Part shown: positions 24,434-38,349 of the stretch, one piece after another
Numbering within the stretch: position 1 is the stretch's first letter
How the letters are laid out: each line of letters begins with the position of its first letter
Assembly: GCA_017556145.1 (NCBI GenBank)
Contig: JAFZCU010000174.1
Span: 1-48,907, forward strand
Reading direction: 5' to 3'
Length of the DNA: 48,907 bases
From: Prevotella sp.
Lineage (GTDB): Bacteria; Bacteroidota; Bacteroidia; Bacteroidales; Bacteroidaceae
Position numbers and translations under genes: made by a program
Notes under the pieces: generated by a model
The model's database searches: none
The model's input: only the letters and a program-made list of their open reading frames with translations
What the model was told of the DNA's origin: nothing

Positions 24434-26056
24434 ATGTTATTCAAGAAAAGACTGATGCTGCTGGCTTCCATGGCGCTTTTCGCAATGAGCCTGTCAGCAG
24501 CCGAGGGTGACAGCGCGAAGATCCAGAACCCCATGTTGTGGGCGGATGTGCCTGATCCCGACATCATCCGTGTGGGCGACACCTTCTATCTGGTGTCTAC
24601 CACCATGCACCTGATGCCTGGCGCTCCTGTCATGGCCTCGAAGGATCTGAAGAACTGGGAGACGGTCGGCTATATCTTCGATAAGCTCACGGATTCTCCT
24701 AAGTACGACATGCAGGAGGGAACGGTCTATGGCCGTGGCCAGTGGGCTACCTCGCTGAAGTATCATAAGGGTAAGTTCTATGCCTTGCTCGCTCCCAATG
24801 AGCAGGGTAAGATGGGCGATACCTATATCTTCTCTGCTGAGAAGGCCGAAGGGCCTTGGAAAATTGTCTCGCGTATGCGTCATTTCCACGACTGCTCACT
24901 GTTCTTCGACGATGACGACCGCGTCTATGTCATCTACGGCACTGGCGAGATGATGGAGTTGAAGAAGGACCTGAGCGATGTCATCGAGGGCACCTACAAG
25001 CATATCTTCCAGCGTGAGGCTGATGAGACGGGACTCCTGGAGGGTTCGCGTGTCATCAAGCATAATGGCAAGTATTACCTGCTGATGATTTCGCAGGCCT
25101 ATGGTCCTGGCCGTCACCGTCGTGAGGTGTGCTATCGTGCCGACGATATCCATGGTCCTTACGAGAAGAATGTGATTCTGCAGAGCGAATTCGGCGGCTT
25201 CTCCTACGTGGGACAGGGCACCATCGTCGACACCCAGGAGGGCGACTGGTATGGCATCATCTTCCAGGATCGTGGTGGCGTCGGCCGTGTGCTCACCGTC
25301 TCTCCGGTCCGTTGGATCGACGGCTGGCCGCAGATTGGCGATGAAGACGGCAAGGTGCCTGACACCGTGCGTCCTTATAAGAGCGGACAACCCGTGAAGA
25401 GCATTATCTGCAGCGATGATTTCAGTGGCTCTAAGTTGGGCCTCCACTGGCAGTGGAACCATAATCCCGTCGACAATGCCTGGAGTCTCACAGAGCGTCC
25501 CGGCTTCCTGCGCCTGAAAACCAGTCGTGTGGTAGAGAACATCTATCTGGCTCCCAACACGATTACCCAGCGCATGCAGGGTCCTACGTGTACAGCCTCT
25601 GTATTGATAGACTACACGAATATGAAAGACGGCGACTGTGCCGGTTTTGCAACCTTCAATCAGGATACGGGTGCACTGATCATTAAGCGCGTTGGTAAGA
25701 ACTTCTTCCTGCAGATGGAAGAGTCGTCTTCACAACTCTCTGATCGTGAGAAGGCAGTTACCAAGGTCGAGGAGAAGATGATCGAGGGTGTTACACTGTC
25801 GAAGATCTCCCCCAAGTCCAAGAAGATCTGGCTGCGTATCGATGGCGACTTCCGTCCAGGTCCGCGTGGTGGCCGCGACGCCGCCAACTTCTACTACAGT
25901 CTCGATGGTGAGGAATGGACCAAGATCGGCACTACCGACTATCGTATGCGCTTTGATTGGCGTCGTTTCTTCATGGGTTCGAAGTATGCCATCTTCAACT
26001 ATGCCACGAAGAAGGCAGGCGGCTATATCGATGTCGATGAATTCAAATTCCAGTAA
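24434..26056 (+). CDS. GH43 (subfamily 12-like) beta-xylosidase/alpha-L-arabinofuranosidase with C-terminal beta-sandwich
   Basis: 540 residues with a signal peptide ending LSAAEG. The five-bladed propeller is seen from NPMLWADVPDPDIIRVGDTF, where Asp41 is the expected general base. HDCSLFFDDDDRVYVIYGT carries the pKa-modulating Asp, and LLEGSRVIKHNGKYYLL carries the general acid Glu203. The C-terminal 200 residues (SDDFSGSKLGLHWQWNHNP, then GFLRLKTS and FFMGSKYAIFNYA) are the beta-sandwich typical of GH43 subfamilies 10-12. The product likely releases xylose or arabinose from arabinoxylan oligosaccharides. It ends the operon begun at 19784 and is followed by a strong terminator. It is related to the C-terminal half of the GH115-GH43 fusion at 41067. 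Confidence 0.92.
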   Translation: MLFKKRLMLLASMALFAMSLSAAEGDSAKIQNPMLWADVPDPDIIRVGDTFYLVSTTMHLMPGAPVMASKDLKNWETVGYIFDKLTDSPKYDMQEGTVYGRGQWATSLKYHKGKFYALLAPNEQGKMGDTYIFSAEKAEGPWKIVSRMRHFHDCSLFFDDDDRVYVIYGTGEMMELKKDLSDVIEGTYKHIFQREADETGLLEGSRVIKHNGKYYLLMISQAYGPGRHRREVCYRADDIHGPYEKNVILQSEFGGFSYVGQGTIVDTQEGDWYGIIFQDRGGVGRVLTVSPVRWIDGWPQIGDEDGKVPDTVRPYKSGQPVKSIICSDDFSGSKLGLHWQWNHNPVDNAWSLTERPGFLRLKTSRVVENIYLAPNTITQRMQGPTCTASVLIDYTNMKDGDCAGFATFNQDTGALIIKRVGKNFFLQMEESSSQLSDREKAVTKVEEKMIEGVTLSKISPKSKKIWLRIDGDFRPGPRGGRDAANFYYSLDGEEWTKIGTTDYRMRFDWRRFFMGSKYAIFNYATKKAGGYIDVDEFKFQ

Positions 26057-26076
26057 ACGGAGCTAATCATGATAAG

Positions 26077-26120
26077 AAATCGTTCATTGCAACAAATTTA
26101 CATGCAATGAACGATTTTTT
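26077..26120 (+). terminator. Intrinsic terminator after the GH43 gene
   Basis: AAATCGTTCATTGC (26077-26090) and GCAATGAACGATTT (26104-26117) form a perfect 14-bp stem with a 13-nt loop, ending in six T residues. Confidence 0.9.
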
Positions 26121-26188
26121 GTTAGCGAGTGCAACTTTATGCCTCCGAATGACGTCTAACAGATAGAAACTTTTAAAAGATAACGATT

Positions 26189-26506
26189 ATGATACTATCA
26201 ACAACCCCACAGATTGAAGGTCGCCCCATTCGCGAGTACAAGGGCGTAGTGACAGGTGAAGCTATTATTGGTGCCAACATGTTCAAGGATCTTTTTGCTG
26301 GCGTCCGCGACATCGTAGGTGGTCGTGCCGGCAGCTACGAGAAGGTTCTGATTGAAGCAAAGGACACTGCCATGCTGGAGATGATGCAACGTGCCCAGGC
26401 ACTTGGAGCCAATGCCGTAGTAGGTATTGACATCGACTACGAGACCGTCGGTGGCAATGGTTCTATGCTCATGGTGGCCACCAGCGGTACAGCCGTAGTC
26501 ATCTGA
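26189..26506 (+). CDS. YbjQ/UPF0145 (DUF74) family heavy-metal-binding-like protein
   Basis: 105 residues, cytoplasmic. It shows the family pattern [14 protein letters not shown]...[20 protein letters not shown], followed by [15 protein letters not shown] and [18 protein letters not shown]. Such proteins form pentamers and have been linked to metal binding, but the function is not settled. It is followed one nucleotide later by the NapH-like gene, so the two are probably cotranscribed. No consensus promoter is evident in the short gap after the terminator. Confidence 0.9.
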   Translation: MILSTTPQIEGRPIREYKGVVTGEAIIGANMFKDLFAGVRDIVGGRAGSYEKVLIEAKDTAMLEMMQRAQALGANAVVGIDIDYETVGGNGSMLMVATSGTAVVI

Positions 26507-26507
26507 T

Positions 26508-27329
26508 ATGAAGAAGTATCGTACTGCCATCATCCTGTTTCTGGTGTTCGAAGTCATTGCCGTTTGGCTTTGGCTGTCGACTGGAAACCTGTTCTTCCTG
26601 CTCAATTTCTCCTATATAGGCATCTCCATTGGTCTTGGAGGCGTATTAATGGCAGCAGGCTGGAAATATGGTCGCGAACTGACTCAGTTCCTGGTCGGTT
26701 TATATATGCTGGTATTCCTCGGCCTGATCTGCAGGGAGAATATGCAGATTGAGGGATTCTGGTTCTACTTGGCATCAGGCATCTTCGGCGGTGCCACGCT
26801 CCACTATCTCATCGCCAAGATCTTCGGTCCGTTGTTCTTCGGCAGGGGTTGGTGCGGCTATGCCTGTTGGACGGCTATGATCCTCGACCTGTTGCCCTAT
26901 AAAACGCCTAAAAGCGGCAGGCGCAAGTTGGGATTCATCCGCTACATCATGTTTGCACTTTCGCTGGCCATTGTGGCGGGTTTGTTCCTGATGGGTGAAG
27001 CCAATCACGCCACCATGTTTACGCTCTTTGTGGCTGGAAACGTGTTCTACTATGTCGTGGGTATCACGCTGGCTTTACTTTTCAAGGATAATCGCGCATT
27101 CTGCAAGTATATCTGTCCGATAACGGTATTCCTCAAACCGATGAGCTACTACTCGCGGCTACGTATCCGCTGCGATGAGAGCAAGTGTATCAAATGCGGC
27201 AAGTGCCTTAAAGTGTGCCCGATGGATGTAGAGGTTTGTAACGACTCCCGCCATCGCAAGAACGCCACAGAGTGTATTTTGTGCCAAAGCTGTACGAAGG
27301 CCTGTCCTGTCAAGGCATTATCCCTATGA
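26508..27329 (+). CDS. NapH/CcoG-like membrane ferredoxin with two 4Fe-4S clusters
   Basis: 273 residues. Five or so membrane helices (AIILFLVFEVIAVWLWLS, FSYIGISIGLGGVLMA, FLVGLYMLVFLGLI, MFALSLAIVAGLFLM, FYYVVGITLALLF) surround two family motifs, GRGWCGYACW and FCKYICPITVFLKP. The cytoplasmic tail has two cluster motifs, CIKCGKCLKVCP and CILCQSCTKACP. Homologues pass electrons between quinol or flavin partners and periplasmic or metalloenzyme acceptors. The local partner is unknown. It is interesting beside the CxxCH lipoproteins encoded 7 kb upstream, but no direct link is shown. Confidence 0.88.
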   Translation: MKKYRTAIILFLVFEVIAVWLWLSTGNLFFLLNFSYIGISIGLGGVLMAAGWKYGRELTQFLVGLYMLVFLGLICRENMQIEGFWFYLASGIFGGATLHYLIAKIFGPLFFGRGWCGYACWTAMILDLLPYKTPKSGRRKLGFIRYIMFALSLAIVAGLFLMGEANHATMFTLFVAGNVFYYVVGITLALLFKDNRAFCKYICPITVFLKPMSYYSRLRIRCDESKCIKCGKCLKVCPMDVEVCNDSRHRKNATECILCQSCTKACPVKALSL

Positions 27330-27357
27330 AACAACTAAAACAAAAGACAGGAATAAG

Positions 27358-28569
27358 ATGAGGCGTTTGTTTTTGATGGCGATTTTTTTTGCGATGACCA
27401 TTCAGACTAAGCAAGGTGCAGCCAGTGCGAGGTCGATAATGGGCTCAGAACAGATTCTGCTTATCTTTCAAAATGAGAGCAGTCGGCAACGTCAGGAGGT
27501 GGTAGAGGTTGACTTGCAGACCATATGCCAACAATTGGGCATCAGTACAAATGAGCCGCTGGTGGTAGAAAACCGTGCCGGACAGGAGGTGGGCTACCAG
27601 AAGACCTACGATGGGAAATTGCTCTTGTATGTATCACTGCACCCAAATGCAAAGGCTGTCTATACGGTCTGCAAAGGTAAACCTGCAGAAGCCAGGTCGT
27701 ATGTCTATGGAAAGATGTACGCCATTCGTAAGGACGATATTGCCTGGGAGAACGACTTGGGCATCTATCGTGTCTATGGACCTGCACTCCAGAAGAGTGG
27801 GGAGCGTTCGTTTGGCATCGATGTCTGGGTGAAGAATACGCCAGCGTTGGTGGTTGAAGACCGCTACCTGAAGGATTACGAAGGCAATCTCTTGGAAGAT
27901 TCTCTCCGAAAGGCCGGCCACACGGCCCAGCTTGGAGAAATCGACAGGCTGACCTCCTTCCATCTGGATCATGGCAATGGGATGGATGCCTATGGTGTTG
28001 GGGCTTCGTTAGGTTGTGGCGCACCTGCCTTGATGAAAAACGGGCAGCTGATATTCCCATATTGTTATCAGGCCTATCAGATACACGATAACGGTCCGTT
28101 ACGATTCACCGTAGAACTGACCTATGCCCCCAATGGCGACGGTATCATAGAGCATCGCATCATCAGTCTGGACAGAGGTTCGCACTTTAACCGTATCACC
28201 GTATGGTATGATGGCATAAAGCAGCCAGTGGCGCTTGCCTCCGGCGTTGTACTGCATGGCGACGACAATCTGGTGTTGGGTAAAAACTATGTTCAGTATG
28301 CCGATCCTACTGACAATCCAAAGCTACACCAGTCGCAAATCTATGTGGCCACCCTATATCCTGAGGGCGTTGAAAAGACTTGTCTGCTCGAAGGTGGACT
28401 GAACCATGGCTTAGGTATCATAAGTCATTATCAGGGCGCTCCTTATACCTATTATTTCGGTTCGGCTTGGAGCCTGTATGATATCCGTTCGCAAACTCAA
28501 TGGCAGATAGTAATTGATGAATTCTTGGCTAACCTAAAACAACCACTTACTTATAATATCACAAAATGA
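27358..28569 (+). CDS. DUF4861 family secreted protein
   Basis: 403 residues with a probable signal peptide (MRRLFLMAIFFAMTIQTKQG). The sequence contains ITLE-type strands (VVEVDLQTICQQLGISTNEP), then GIYRVYGPALQKSGERSFGI DVWVK and a conserved YGVGASLGCGAPALM...YCYQAYQIHDNGPLRFTVE block, consistent with DUF4861, a family often encoded near unsaturated-uronide or glucuronide hydrolases. Catalytic activity is unproven. The gene overlaps the following DUF2264 gene by 4 nt (ATGA), so the two are coupled and probably act on the same sugar. Confidence 0.7.
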   Translation: MRRLFLMAIFFAMTIQTKQGAASARSIMGSEQILLIFQNESSRQRQEVVEVDLQTICQQLGISTNEPLVVENRAGQEVGYQKTYDGKLLLYVSLHPNAKAVYTVCKGKPAEARSYVYGKMYAIRKDDIAWENDLGIYRVYGPALQKSGERSFGIDVWVKNTPALVVEDRYLKDYEGNLLEDSLRKAGHTAQLGEIDRLTSFHLDHGNGMDAYGVGASLGCGAPALMKNGQLIFPYCYQAYQIHDNGPLRFTVELTYAPNGDGIIEHRIISLDRGSHFNRITVWYDGIKQPVALASGVVLHGDDNLVLGKNYVQYADPTDNPKLHQSQIYVATLYPEGVEKTCLLEGGLNHGLGIISHYQGAPYTYYFGSAWSLYDIRSQTQWQIVIDEFLANLKQPLTYNITK

Positions 28570-29828
28570 TGAGGAAGTTATTCTTACTGATGGCGACCCT
28601 TGCGTTGCTCATGCCATTACAAGCGGCAAAAATAGTAAAACGACAACAGACCGATCGTGAGTATTGGTGCTCGCTGGCCTATAAAATGGCACAGCCAGTG
28701 TTGGAGAATATGGCAAAAGGTGAACTTCAGAAGAATATGAAGACTGAGTTCTCGCCTTCGTTCGACAACCGTGACCGAAGTGTGGTCTATATGGAGACCT
28801 TCGGACGCCTGATGGCCGGTATTGCCCCTTGGCTGACGCTGCCTGATGACGAGACGGCAGAGGGCCTGCAGCGCAGACAACTCCGAGAGTGGGCATTGAC
28901 AGCCTATAAGAACGCCGTAGATCCGAGTTCACCCGATTATCTCTGTTGGGGCAAGTCGGGTCAGAATCTAGTGGATGCAGCCTATATTGCGGAGTCGTTC
29001 CTGCGTGCCTGGGATACCCTTTGGATGCCGCTCGACGATGTGACTAAACAGCGTTATATCAAGGAATTCCAGAATCTACGCAAGATAGATCCGCCATACA
29101 CCAACTGGTTCCTCTTCTCGTCGACCATCGAAAGTCTGTTGGCAAAGGCTAAGGCTCCCTTTGATGAGTTCCGCGTGAATACCGCCTGCCGAAAGGTCGA
29201 AGAATGGTATGTGGGCGATGGCTGGTATGCAGATGGTCCTGAGTTTGCCTTCGACTATTATTCGAGTTACGTCTTTCATGCGATGTATCTTGAAACCCTT
29301 CAGGCGATGATCGATGCCAGATACAACTCCCGTCTGGACTATCAGAAGTACTATGACCGTGCCCTGAAACGCGCCCAAAAGTTCGCCATCATCCTCGAAC
29401 GGTTCATCTCGCCCGAGGGCACCTTCCCAGTCATCGGACGCTCCACACCCTATCGTCTGGCCGCCTTGCAACCCTTGGCTCTGATGGCGTGGTATCAGAA
29501 ACTGCCTTCTGACCTAAGCAACGGGCAAGTCCGGGCTGCGCTCACCAAGGTGATGCATCGTATGTTCGACGTCCAGCAGAATTTCAATGAGGGTGGATTC
29601 CTAACGATTGGTTTCTGTGGCTCGCAGCCCGAGACGGCTGATTGGTACACCAACAACGGCTCGCTCTACATGACCAGTCTGGCCTTCATGCCCTTAGGTC
29701 TGCCTGCTTCCCATCCCTTCTGGACAGATGCCCCACAACCTTGGACACAGGTGAAAGCCTGGGGAGGTCTGCCCTTCCCCAAAGATCACCGCTGGGCTGA
29801 TGATATCCAGACCCGCGACAAGTGGTAG
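28566..29828 (+). CDS. DUF2264 family (alpha/alpha)-barrel protein, possible GH154-type glucuronidase
   Basis: 420 residues with a signal peptide ending LQAAK. The family pattern is clear: VVYMETFGRLMAGIAPWL, QNLVDAAYIAESFLRAW, NWFLFSSTIES, DGWYADGPEFAFDYYSSYVF, SPEGTFPVIGRSTPYRLAAL and NEGGFLTIGFCG. The fold is expected to be an (alpha/alpha) toroid. Some relatives have been placed in a beta-glucuronidase family; I recall this as GH154 but cannot verify it here. With DUF4861 it could attack uronic acid side chains. Translation is coupled to the upstream gene. Confidence 0.75.
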   Translation: MMRKLFLLMATLALLMPLQAAKIVKRQQTDREYWCSLAYKMAQPVLENMAKGELQKNMKTEFSPSFDNRDRSVVYMETFGRLMAGIAPWLTLPDDETAEGLQRRQLREWALTAYKNAVDPSSPDYLCWGKSGQNLVDAAYIAESFLRAWDTLWMPLDDVTKQRYIKEFQNLRKIDPPYTNWFLFSSTIESLLAKAKAPFDEFRVNTACRKVEEWYVGDGWYADGPEFAFDYYSSYVFHAMYLETLQAMIDARYNSRLDYQKYYDRALKRAQKFAIILERFISPEGTFPVIGRSTPYRLAALQPLALMAWYQKLPSDLSNGQVRAALTKVMHRMFDVQQNFNEGGFLTIGFCGSQPETADWYTNNGSLYMTSLAFMPLGLPASHPFWTDAPQPWTQVKAWGGLPFPKDHRWADDIQTRDKW

Positions 29829-29838
29829 GGTTTTTTCG

Positions 29839-29846
29839 TAACTTTG
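29839..29846 (+). promoter_or_regulatory. -7 element before the HU-like remnant
   Basis: TAACTTTG, 22 nt before the ATG at 29868, directly after a T6 run that follows the DUF2264 stop. No TTTG is found at the -33 spacing. Confidence 0.45.
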
Positions 29847-29867
29847 CAAAAACAAAATAAAAAAGGT

Positions 29868-30002
29868 ATGCCAAAGAAGAAAAGCGGATTTCCATACGAA
29901 GTACATCCGACACCGGTAAAGGTCAAAATTGGTTACTTTAAAAAGCGTTTGAATTCGAGTATAGTCGTTTGGTTGTTTGGGTATAGGCGAATAGTTATTT
30001 GA
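29868..30002 (+). pseudogene. HU-like DNA-binding protein, N-terminal remnant
   Basis: ATG 29868 opens MPKKKSGFPYEVHPTPVK, the characteristic start of the HU-related (HU-HIG/HU-CCDC81-type) DNA-binding proteins that accompany VirE/DUF3987 cassettes in Bacteroidota. After about 18-20 residues the similarity stops and unrelated sequence leads to a TGA at 30002. Intact members have 120 residues or more. The promoter is still present, so a truncated peptide might be made. Confidence 0.5.
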
Positions 30003-30050
30003 GTATAGGCAATCGGTTGTTAGAACAGCACTTATACTCTTGATATAGGC
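29957..30050 (+). repeat. Short GTATAGGC-type direct repeats
   Basis: Related octamers GAGTATAG (29957), GGGTATAGG (29979), GAGTATAGGC (30001) and GATATAGGC (30042) recur at about 21-22 and then 41 nt spacing. They lie across the junction where the HU-like gene loses similarity. The stretch 30003-30172 shows no gene. Confidence 0.4.
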
Positions 30051-30172
30051 AGCTTTCACCACGTTTGAAGGGTAGTTTCCCCGAGTTTATACTTGATCTC
30101 TTTGATAAAGCTGCTGAAAGGCGGCCAAAACTATTTTAGGATTGAAAATACTTGCAGAAACCTTTGGATTAG

Positions 30173-30469
30173 GAGGCGGCAGACCGCATCGCCAACATTG
30201 CGCTCCGCTCGCGGCTGATGATACAACAGGGCAGTTCTCGTCTTCTGTTGGAGGACGCAGAACGTCTGCCATACCTCATCTTCTCCGCCACCTTTGGTAA
30301 GATGGGCCTCAACAAGCCCATCTCCTTTACGGGCCTGCTGATGCTTAACATCCCATGTCCCCAGGGCATCCAACAGGTGAGCGAGATGCGGCGACGTGTG
30401 AGTCAGATTCCATACACCGTGCTGGCCTTCGCTGGTGTGAGTGGCGTGACGTTGAAAGTCAGGGAATAG
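30173..30469 (+). pseudogene. VirE_N/BT4734-like domain remnant
   Basis: An open frame of 98 codons, preceded by a stop and without a good start (first ATG at 30218). It reads AADRIANIALRSRLMIQQGS, ISFTGLLMLNIPCPQG, VSEMRRRVSQIPYTVLAFAG and VSGVTLKV. The pattern S-F-T-G-L...I..PYT-L...SG...KV fits the BT4734-like N-terminal domain of VirE-associated proteins, whose usual D-F-D motif is changed here. Full proteins are several hundred residues. Together with the HU-like start and the DUF3987 remnant at 4986, it suggests decayed copies of the same cassette on both sides of the locus. Confidence 0.45.
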
Positions 30470-30494
30470 TTAGGGGTATACTAAGGGCGTAGTT

Positions 30495-30566
30495 TTAAAC
30501 AAACATAGCCCCTTATACTCTTCTGTAATTTAGCATCTTAAATATAAAGGGGCATAGAGGGCTATG
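30495..30566. repeat. Imperfect inverted repeat CATAGCCC...GGGCTATG
   Basis: ACATAGCCCCTTATA near 30503-30517 faces TATAAAGGGGCATAG and GGGCTATG (30543-30566). The pairing is imperfect but extensive and GC-rich in an otherwise AT-rich gap. It may terminate transcription of the remnant or belong to a mobile element edge. Confidence 0.4.
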
Positions 30567-30596
30567 TTCTTTATAATGTTGATATATGTATGAGTT

Positions 30597-30723
30597 GTTC
30601 AGATAGTCTTTTCGACTCGTTCAGATAGTTCCTTCAGTTCGTCCAAATAATCCCTATATAGGTATGGAGATTATCCGAACAACTCGTTCAGACTATTTGA
30701 GCACCCTGTAGGGACTATTTGAA
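30597..30723. repeat. Array of degenerate 12-nt GTTCAGATAGTC-like motifs in both orientations
   Basis: GTTCAGATAGTC (30597), GTTCAGATAGTT (30619), GTCCAAATAATC (30641), the inverted GATTATCCGAAC (30669-30680), GTTCAGACTATTTGA (30686) and GGGACTATTTGAA (30711) follow each other within 127 bp. No gene is present. The spacing is irregular and no spacer conservation is seen, so it is not a CRISPR. Confidence 0.55.
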
Positions 30724-30768
30724 TAAACCAAAACGCTTTGACTATTGTTTCATCCAAAAAATGGCCAC

Positions 30769-31584
30769 TTAGCTTGCATGTTTCACGATGTAGTCGAACC
30801 AGCGGGTGGGCAGGATGGTGTGCATCCAGACCATAGGCTTGGCCATGAAACCGATGAGGTAGCGAGTCTTGGGGCGACGGGCATTGACGGCCTTCGAGAT
30901 CGCCTTAGAGATAACCATCGGGTCGCTCATCATGTTACCGCTGTACTGCTTGCGCATACCCTCGGCGGTCTTGGTGGCCTGAGCCTCGTAGGCACCGCCC
31001 TTGGCCGACTCCTTCAGGTGGTCGGCAGCGATGAAGCCCCATTCGGTCTTGATGCCACCCGGCTCGATGAGTGAAACGTTGATGCCGAAGTCGCTGACCT
31101 CCATGCGCAGGGCGTCGCTGAAGGCTTCGACAGCATATTTTGTGGCGTGATACCAGGCACCGAAGTAGGTGGTCAGGCGTCCACCCATCGACGATACATT
31201 AATAATAGTGCCGTTATGCTGCTGGCGCATGTAGGGCAGCACCTTCTTCGTGAGGATGGCCAGACCGAAGACGTTGACCTCGAACTGACGGCGTGCCTCG
31301 TCGATGCTCACATCCTCGACGGCTCCGTATGAGCCATAGCCGGCATTGTTCACCAGCACGTCGATACGCTTCTCTGCGGCGATGACCTGTTCAACGGCCT
31401 CGTTGACTGATTCCTCGCTGGTCACGTCCATCTTGATAGGAGTGACACCATACTGCTTCAGCTCCTCCATTTTCTCTACTCGGCGAGCTGCGCCATAAAC
31501 CTTGTGGCCCTGCTCGGCCAGACTCTTTGCGGTGGTGAAACCGATACCGCTGCTTGCTCCTGTGATAAGAATAACCTTTTTCAT
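30769..31584 (-). CDS. Short-chain dehydrogenase/reductase
   Basis: 271 residues, cytoplasmic. The Rossmann motif TGASSGIG lies at residues 8-15, the NAG motif in LVNNAGYG and the catalytic Ser and Tyr-x-x-x-Lys in INVSSMGG and YHATK. This is the classical SDR type using NAD(P). The C-terminal extension (PMVWMHTILPTRWFDYIV) is hydrophobic. The substrate is unknown. It is transcribed divergently from the AraC-family regulator, with matching promoter elements and a shared repeat, so it is probably the regulator's target. Confidence 0.93.
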   Translation of the reverse strand: MKKVILITGASSGIGFTTAKSLAEQGHKVYGAARRVEKMEELKQYGVTPIKMDVTSEESVNEAVEQVIAAEKRIDVLVNNAGYGSYGAVEDVSIDEARRQFEVNVFGLAILTKKVLPYMRQQHNGTIINVSSMGGRLTTYFGAWYHATKYAVEAFSDALRMEVSDFGINVSLIEPGGIKTEWGFIAADHLKESAKGGAYEAQATKTAEGMRKQYSGNMMSDPMVISKAISKAVNARRPKTRYLIGFMAKPMVWMHTILPTRWFDYIVKHAS

Positions 31585-31632
31585 TTTACAATTTGACTAT
31601 TTACAGATTTGACTTTTTTCGATTTGACGGTG

Positions 31633-31640
31633 CAAAGATA
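31633..31640 (-). promoter_or_regulatory. -7 element of the dehydrogenase gene
   Basis: Reverse-strand TATCTTTG, about 48 nt before the ATG at 31584. The -33 box is not TTTG at standard spacing; instead TTTGGAACAC lies 27 nt upstream. Confidence 0.55.
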
Positions 31641-31652
31641 CGGCAGAAAAAT

Positions 31653-31747
31653 GATACTTCGGTGTTCCAAAACACAATAAGAGTGGTGTATTTCCGTTGT
31701 ATATAGAAAAGAAACATTCTTGGAAGGATTTGGAACACTAAAATACG
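31653..31747. promoter_or_regulatory. Divergent operator: TTTGGAACAC repeats in inverted orientation
   Basis: TTTGGAACACTAAAATACG (forward, 31729-31747) and TTTGGAACACCGAAGTATC (reverse strand, 31671-31653) are identical at 14 of 19 positions. Each starts 27 nt before its own TAnnTTTG box. That symmetric placement fits binding sites for the AraC-family protein encoded at 31773, activating both genes. Confidence 0.6.
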
Positions 31748-31759
31748 ATGGGTTATGGC

Positions 31760-31767
31760 TACCTTTG
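31760..31767 (+). promoter_or_regulatory. -7 element of the AraC-family gene
   Basis: TACCTTTG followed by CAGCG, only 5 nt before ATG 31773. If used, the mRNA would be nearly leaderless or translation would begin at a later codon. Confidence 0.5.
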
Positions 31768-31772
31768 CAGCG

Positions 31773-32636
31773 ATGGAAGAAATTAAGTTTGATTATATCG
31801 ACGACGACGTGCTGATGCTCACGGAGTTTGGCGAGTTGGTGAAGTTGGAAACACAGGAGCTTGACCGCTACCTGGTGCTGGCCTGTAACAAAGGTAGACT
31901 GATGGTGGATGTGAATGGCGAGACCATTCAGATGCAGGGTGTGGAAGCACTGATTCTGCCTCCGAAGACGCGACTGAGCAACTATATGGCAAGTCCTGAT
32001 CTGAGCTGCGACTTTGTAGGTATCTCCAGCCCATTGGTCAAGCGTCTGCTGGGCAGTCATATCGAAGAGTGGAACCGCAGCATCTATGTGAACCGCACTA
32101 ACCATATCGTGGCAGACGAGGATGTTCAGCGACAGTTTGCCTACTATCGTGGCATTATTAATTTCAAGATGCAGCAACACGAGCGACGTTTCCACCACGA
32201 GGTGGTTCATGCCATTCTGCAAGCCATCCTGCTTGACTACCTGGAGAAGATGCTGGCTGATGTGCCCGTCATAGAGACGGAGGACATCACCAACCAGAAG
32301 TCGGCCCTCTTCAAGCGGTTCCTCGAACTGCTTACTACCCGCCATGTGAAGCACCAGCTGGTAGATACCTACGCTCAGGAACTCTGCGTGTCGCCCAACT
32401 ATCTGACTAAGGTTACGCGTGAAGTGAGCGGCAAGACCGCCCTCGAATGGATTCGCGAATATACAGAGGCCGATGTCCGCTATTATCTGTTGAACACCGA
32501 CCTGTCAGTAAAAGAAATAGCCGAAGAACTCGGTTTCCCCAACCTCTCGTTCTTCGGCAAGTTCTGTCGCCGCGCCTTCGGAAAGTCACCCAATGACTTC
32601 CGAAAACAAATGAAAACAGATGTTTTCTTCCGTTAG
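31773..32636 (+). CDS. AraC-family transcriptional regulator
   Basis: 287 residues from ATG 31773 (MEEIKFDYIDDDVLMLTEFG). An in-frame ATG at 31755 would add six residues but overlaps the -7 element. The N-terminal half is a cupin-like sensor region (LVLACNKGRLMVDVNGETIQ, EALILPPKTRLSNYM). The C-terminal 100 residues hold two helix-turn-helix motifs: DTYAQELCVSPNYLTKVTRE and SVKEIAEELGFPNLSFFGKF, followed by CRRAFGKSPNDFRKQ, the AraC signature. It probably controls itself and the divergent dehydrogenase through the repeats at 31653-31747. A role in the glycan locus is possible but not shown. Confidence 0.92.
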   Translation: MEEIKFDYIDDDVLMLTEFGELVKLETQELDRYLVLACNKGRLMVDVNGETIQMQGVEALILPPKTRLSNYMASPDLSCDFVGISSPLVKRLLGSHIEEWNRSIYVNRTNHIVADEDVQRQFAYYRGIINFKMQQHERRFHHEVVHAILQAILLDYLEKMLADVPVIETEDITNQKSALFKRFLELLTTRHVKHQLVDTYAQELCVSPNYLTKVTREVSGKTALEWIREYTEADVRYYLLNTDLSVKEIAEELGFPNLSFFGKFCRRAFGKSPNDFRKQMKTDVFFR

Positions 32637-32645
32637 CCAGTCGTA

Positions 32646-38340
<5,695 letters not shown>

Positions 38341-38349
38341 ATGATGATT

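Noticed and set aside
30597-30723. CRISPR array
   Set aside because: The repeats are short, degenerate, irregularly spaced and present in both orientations, and no cas gene is nearby.
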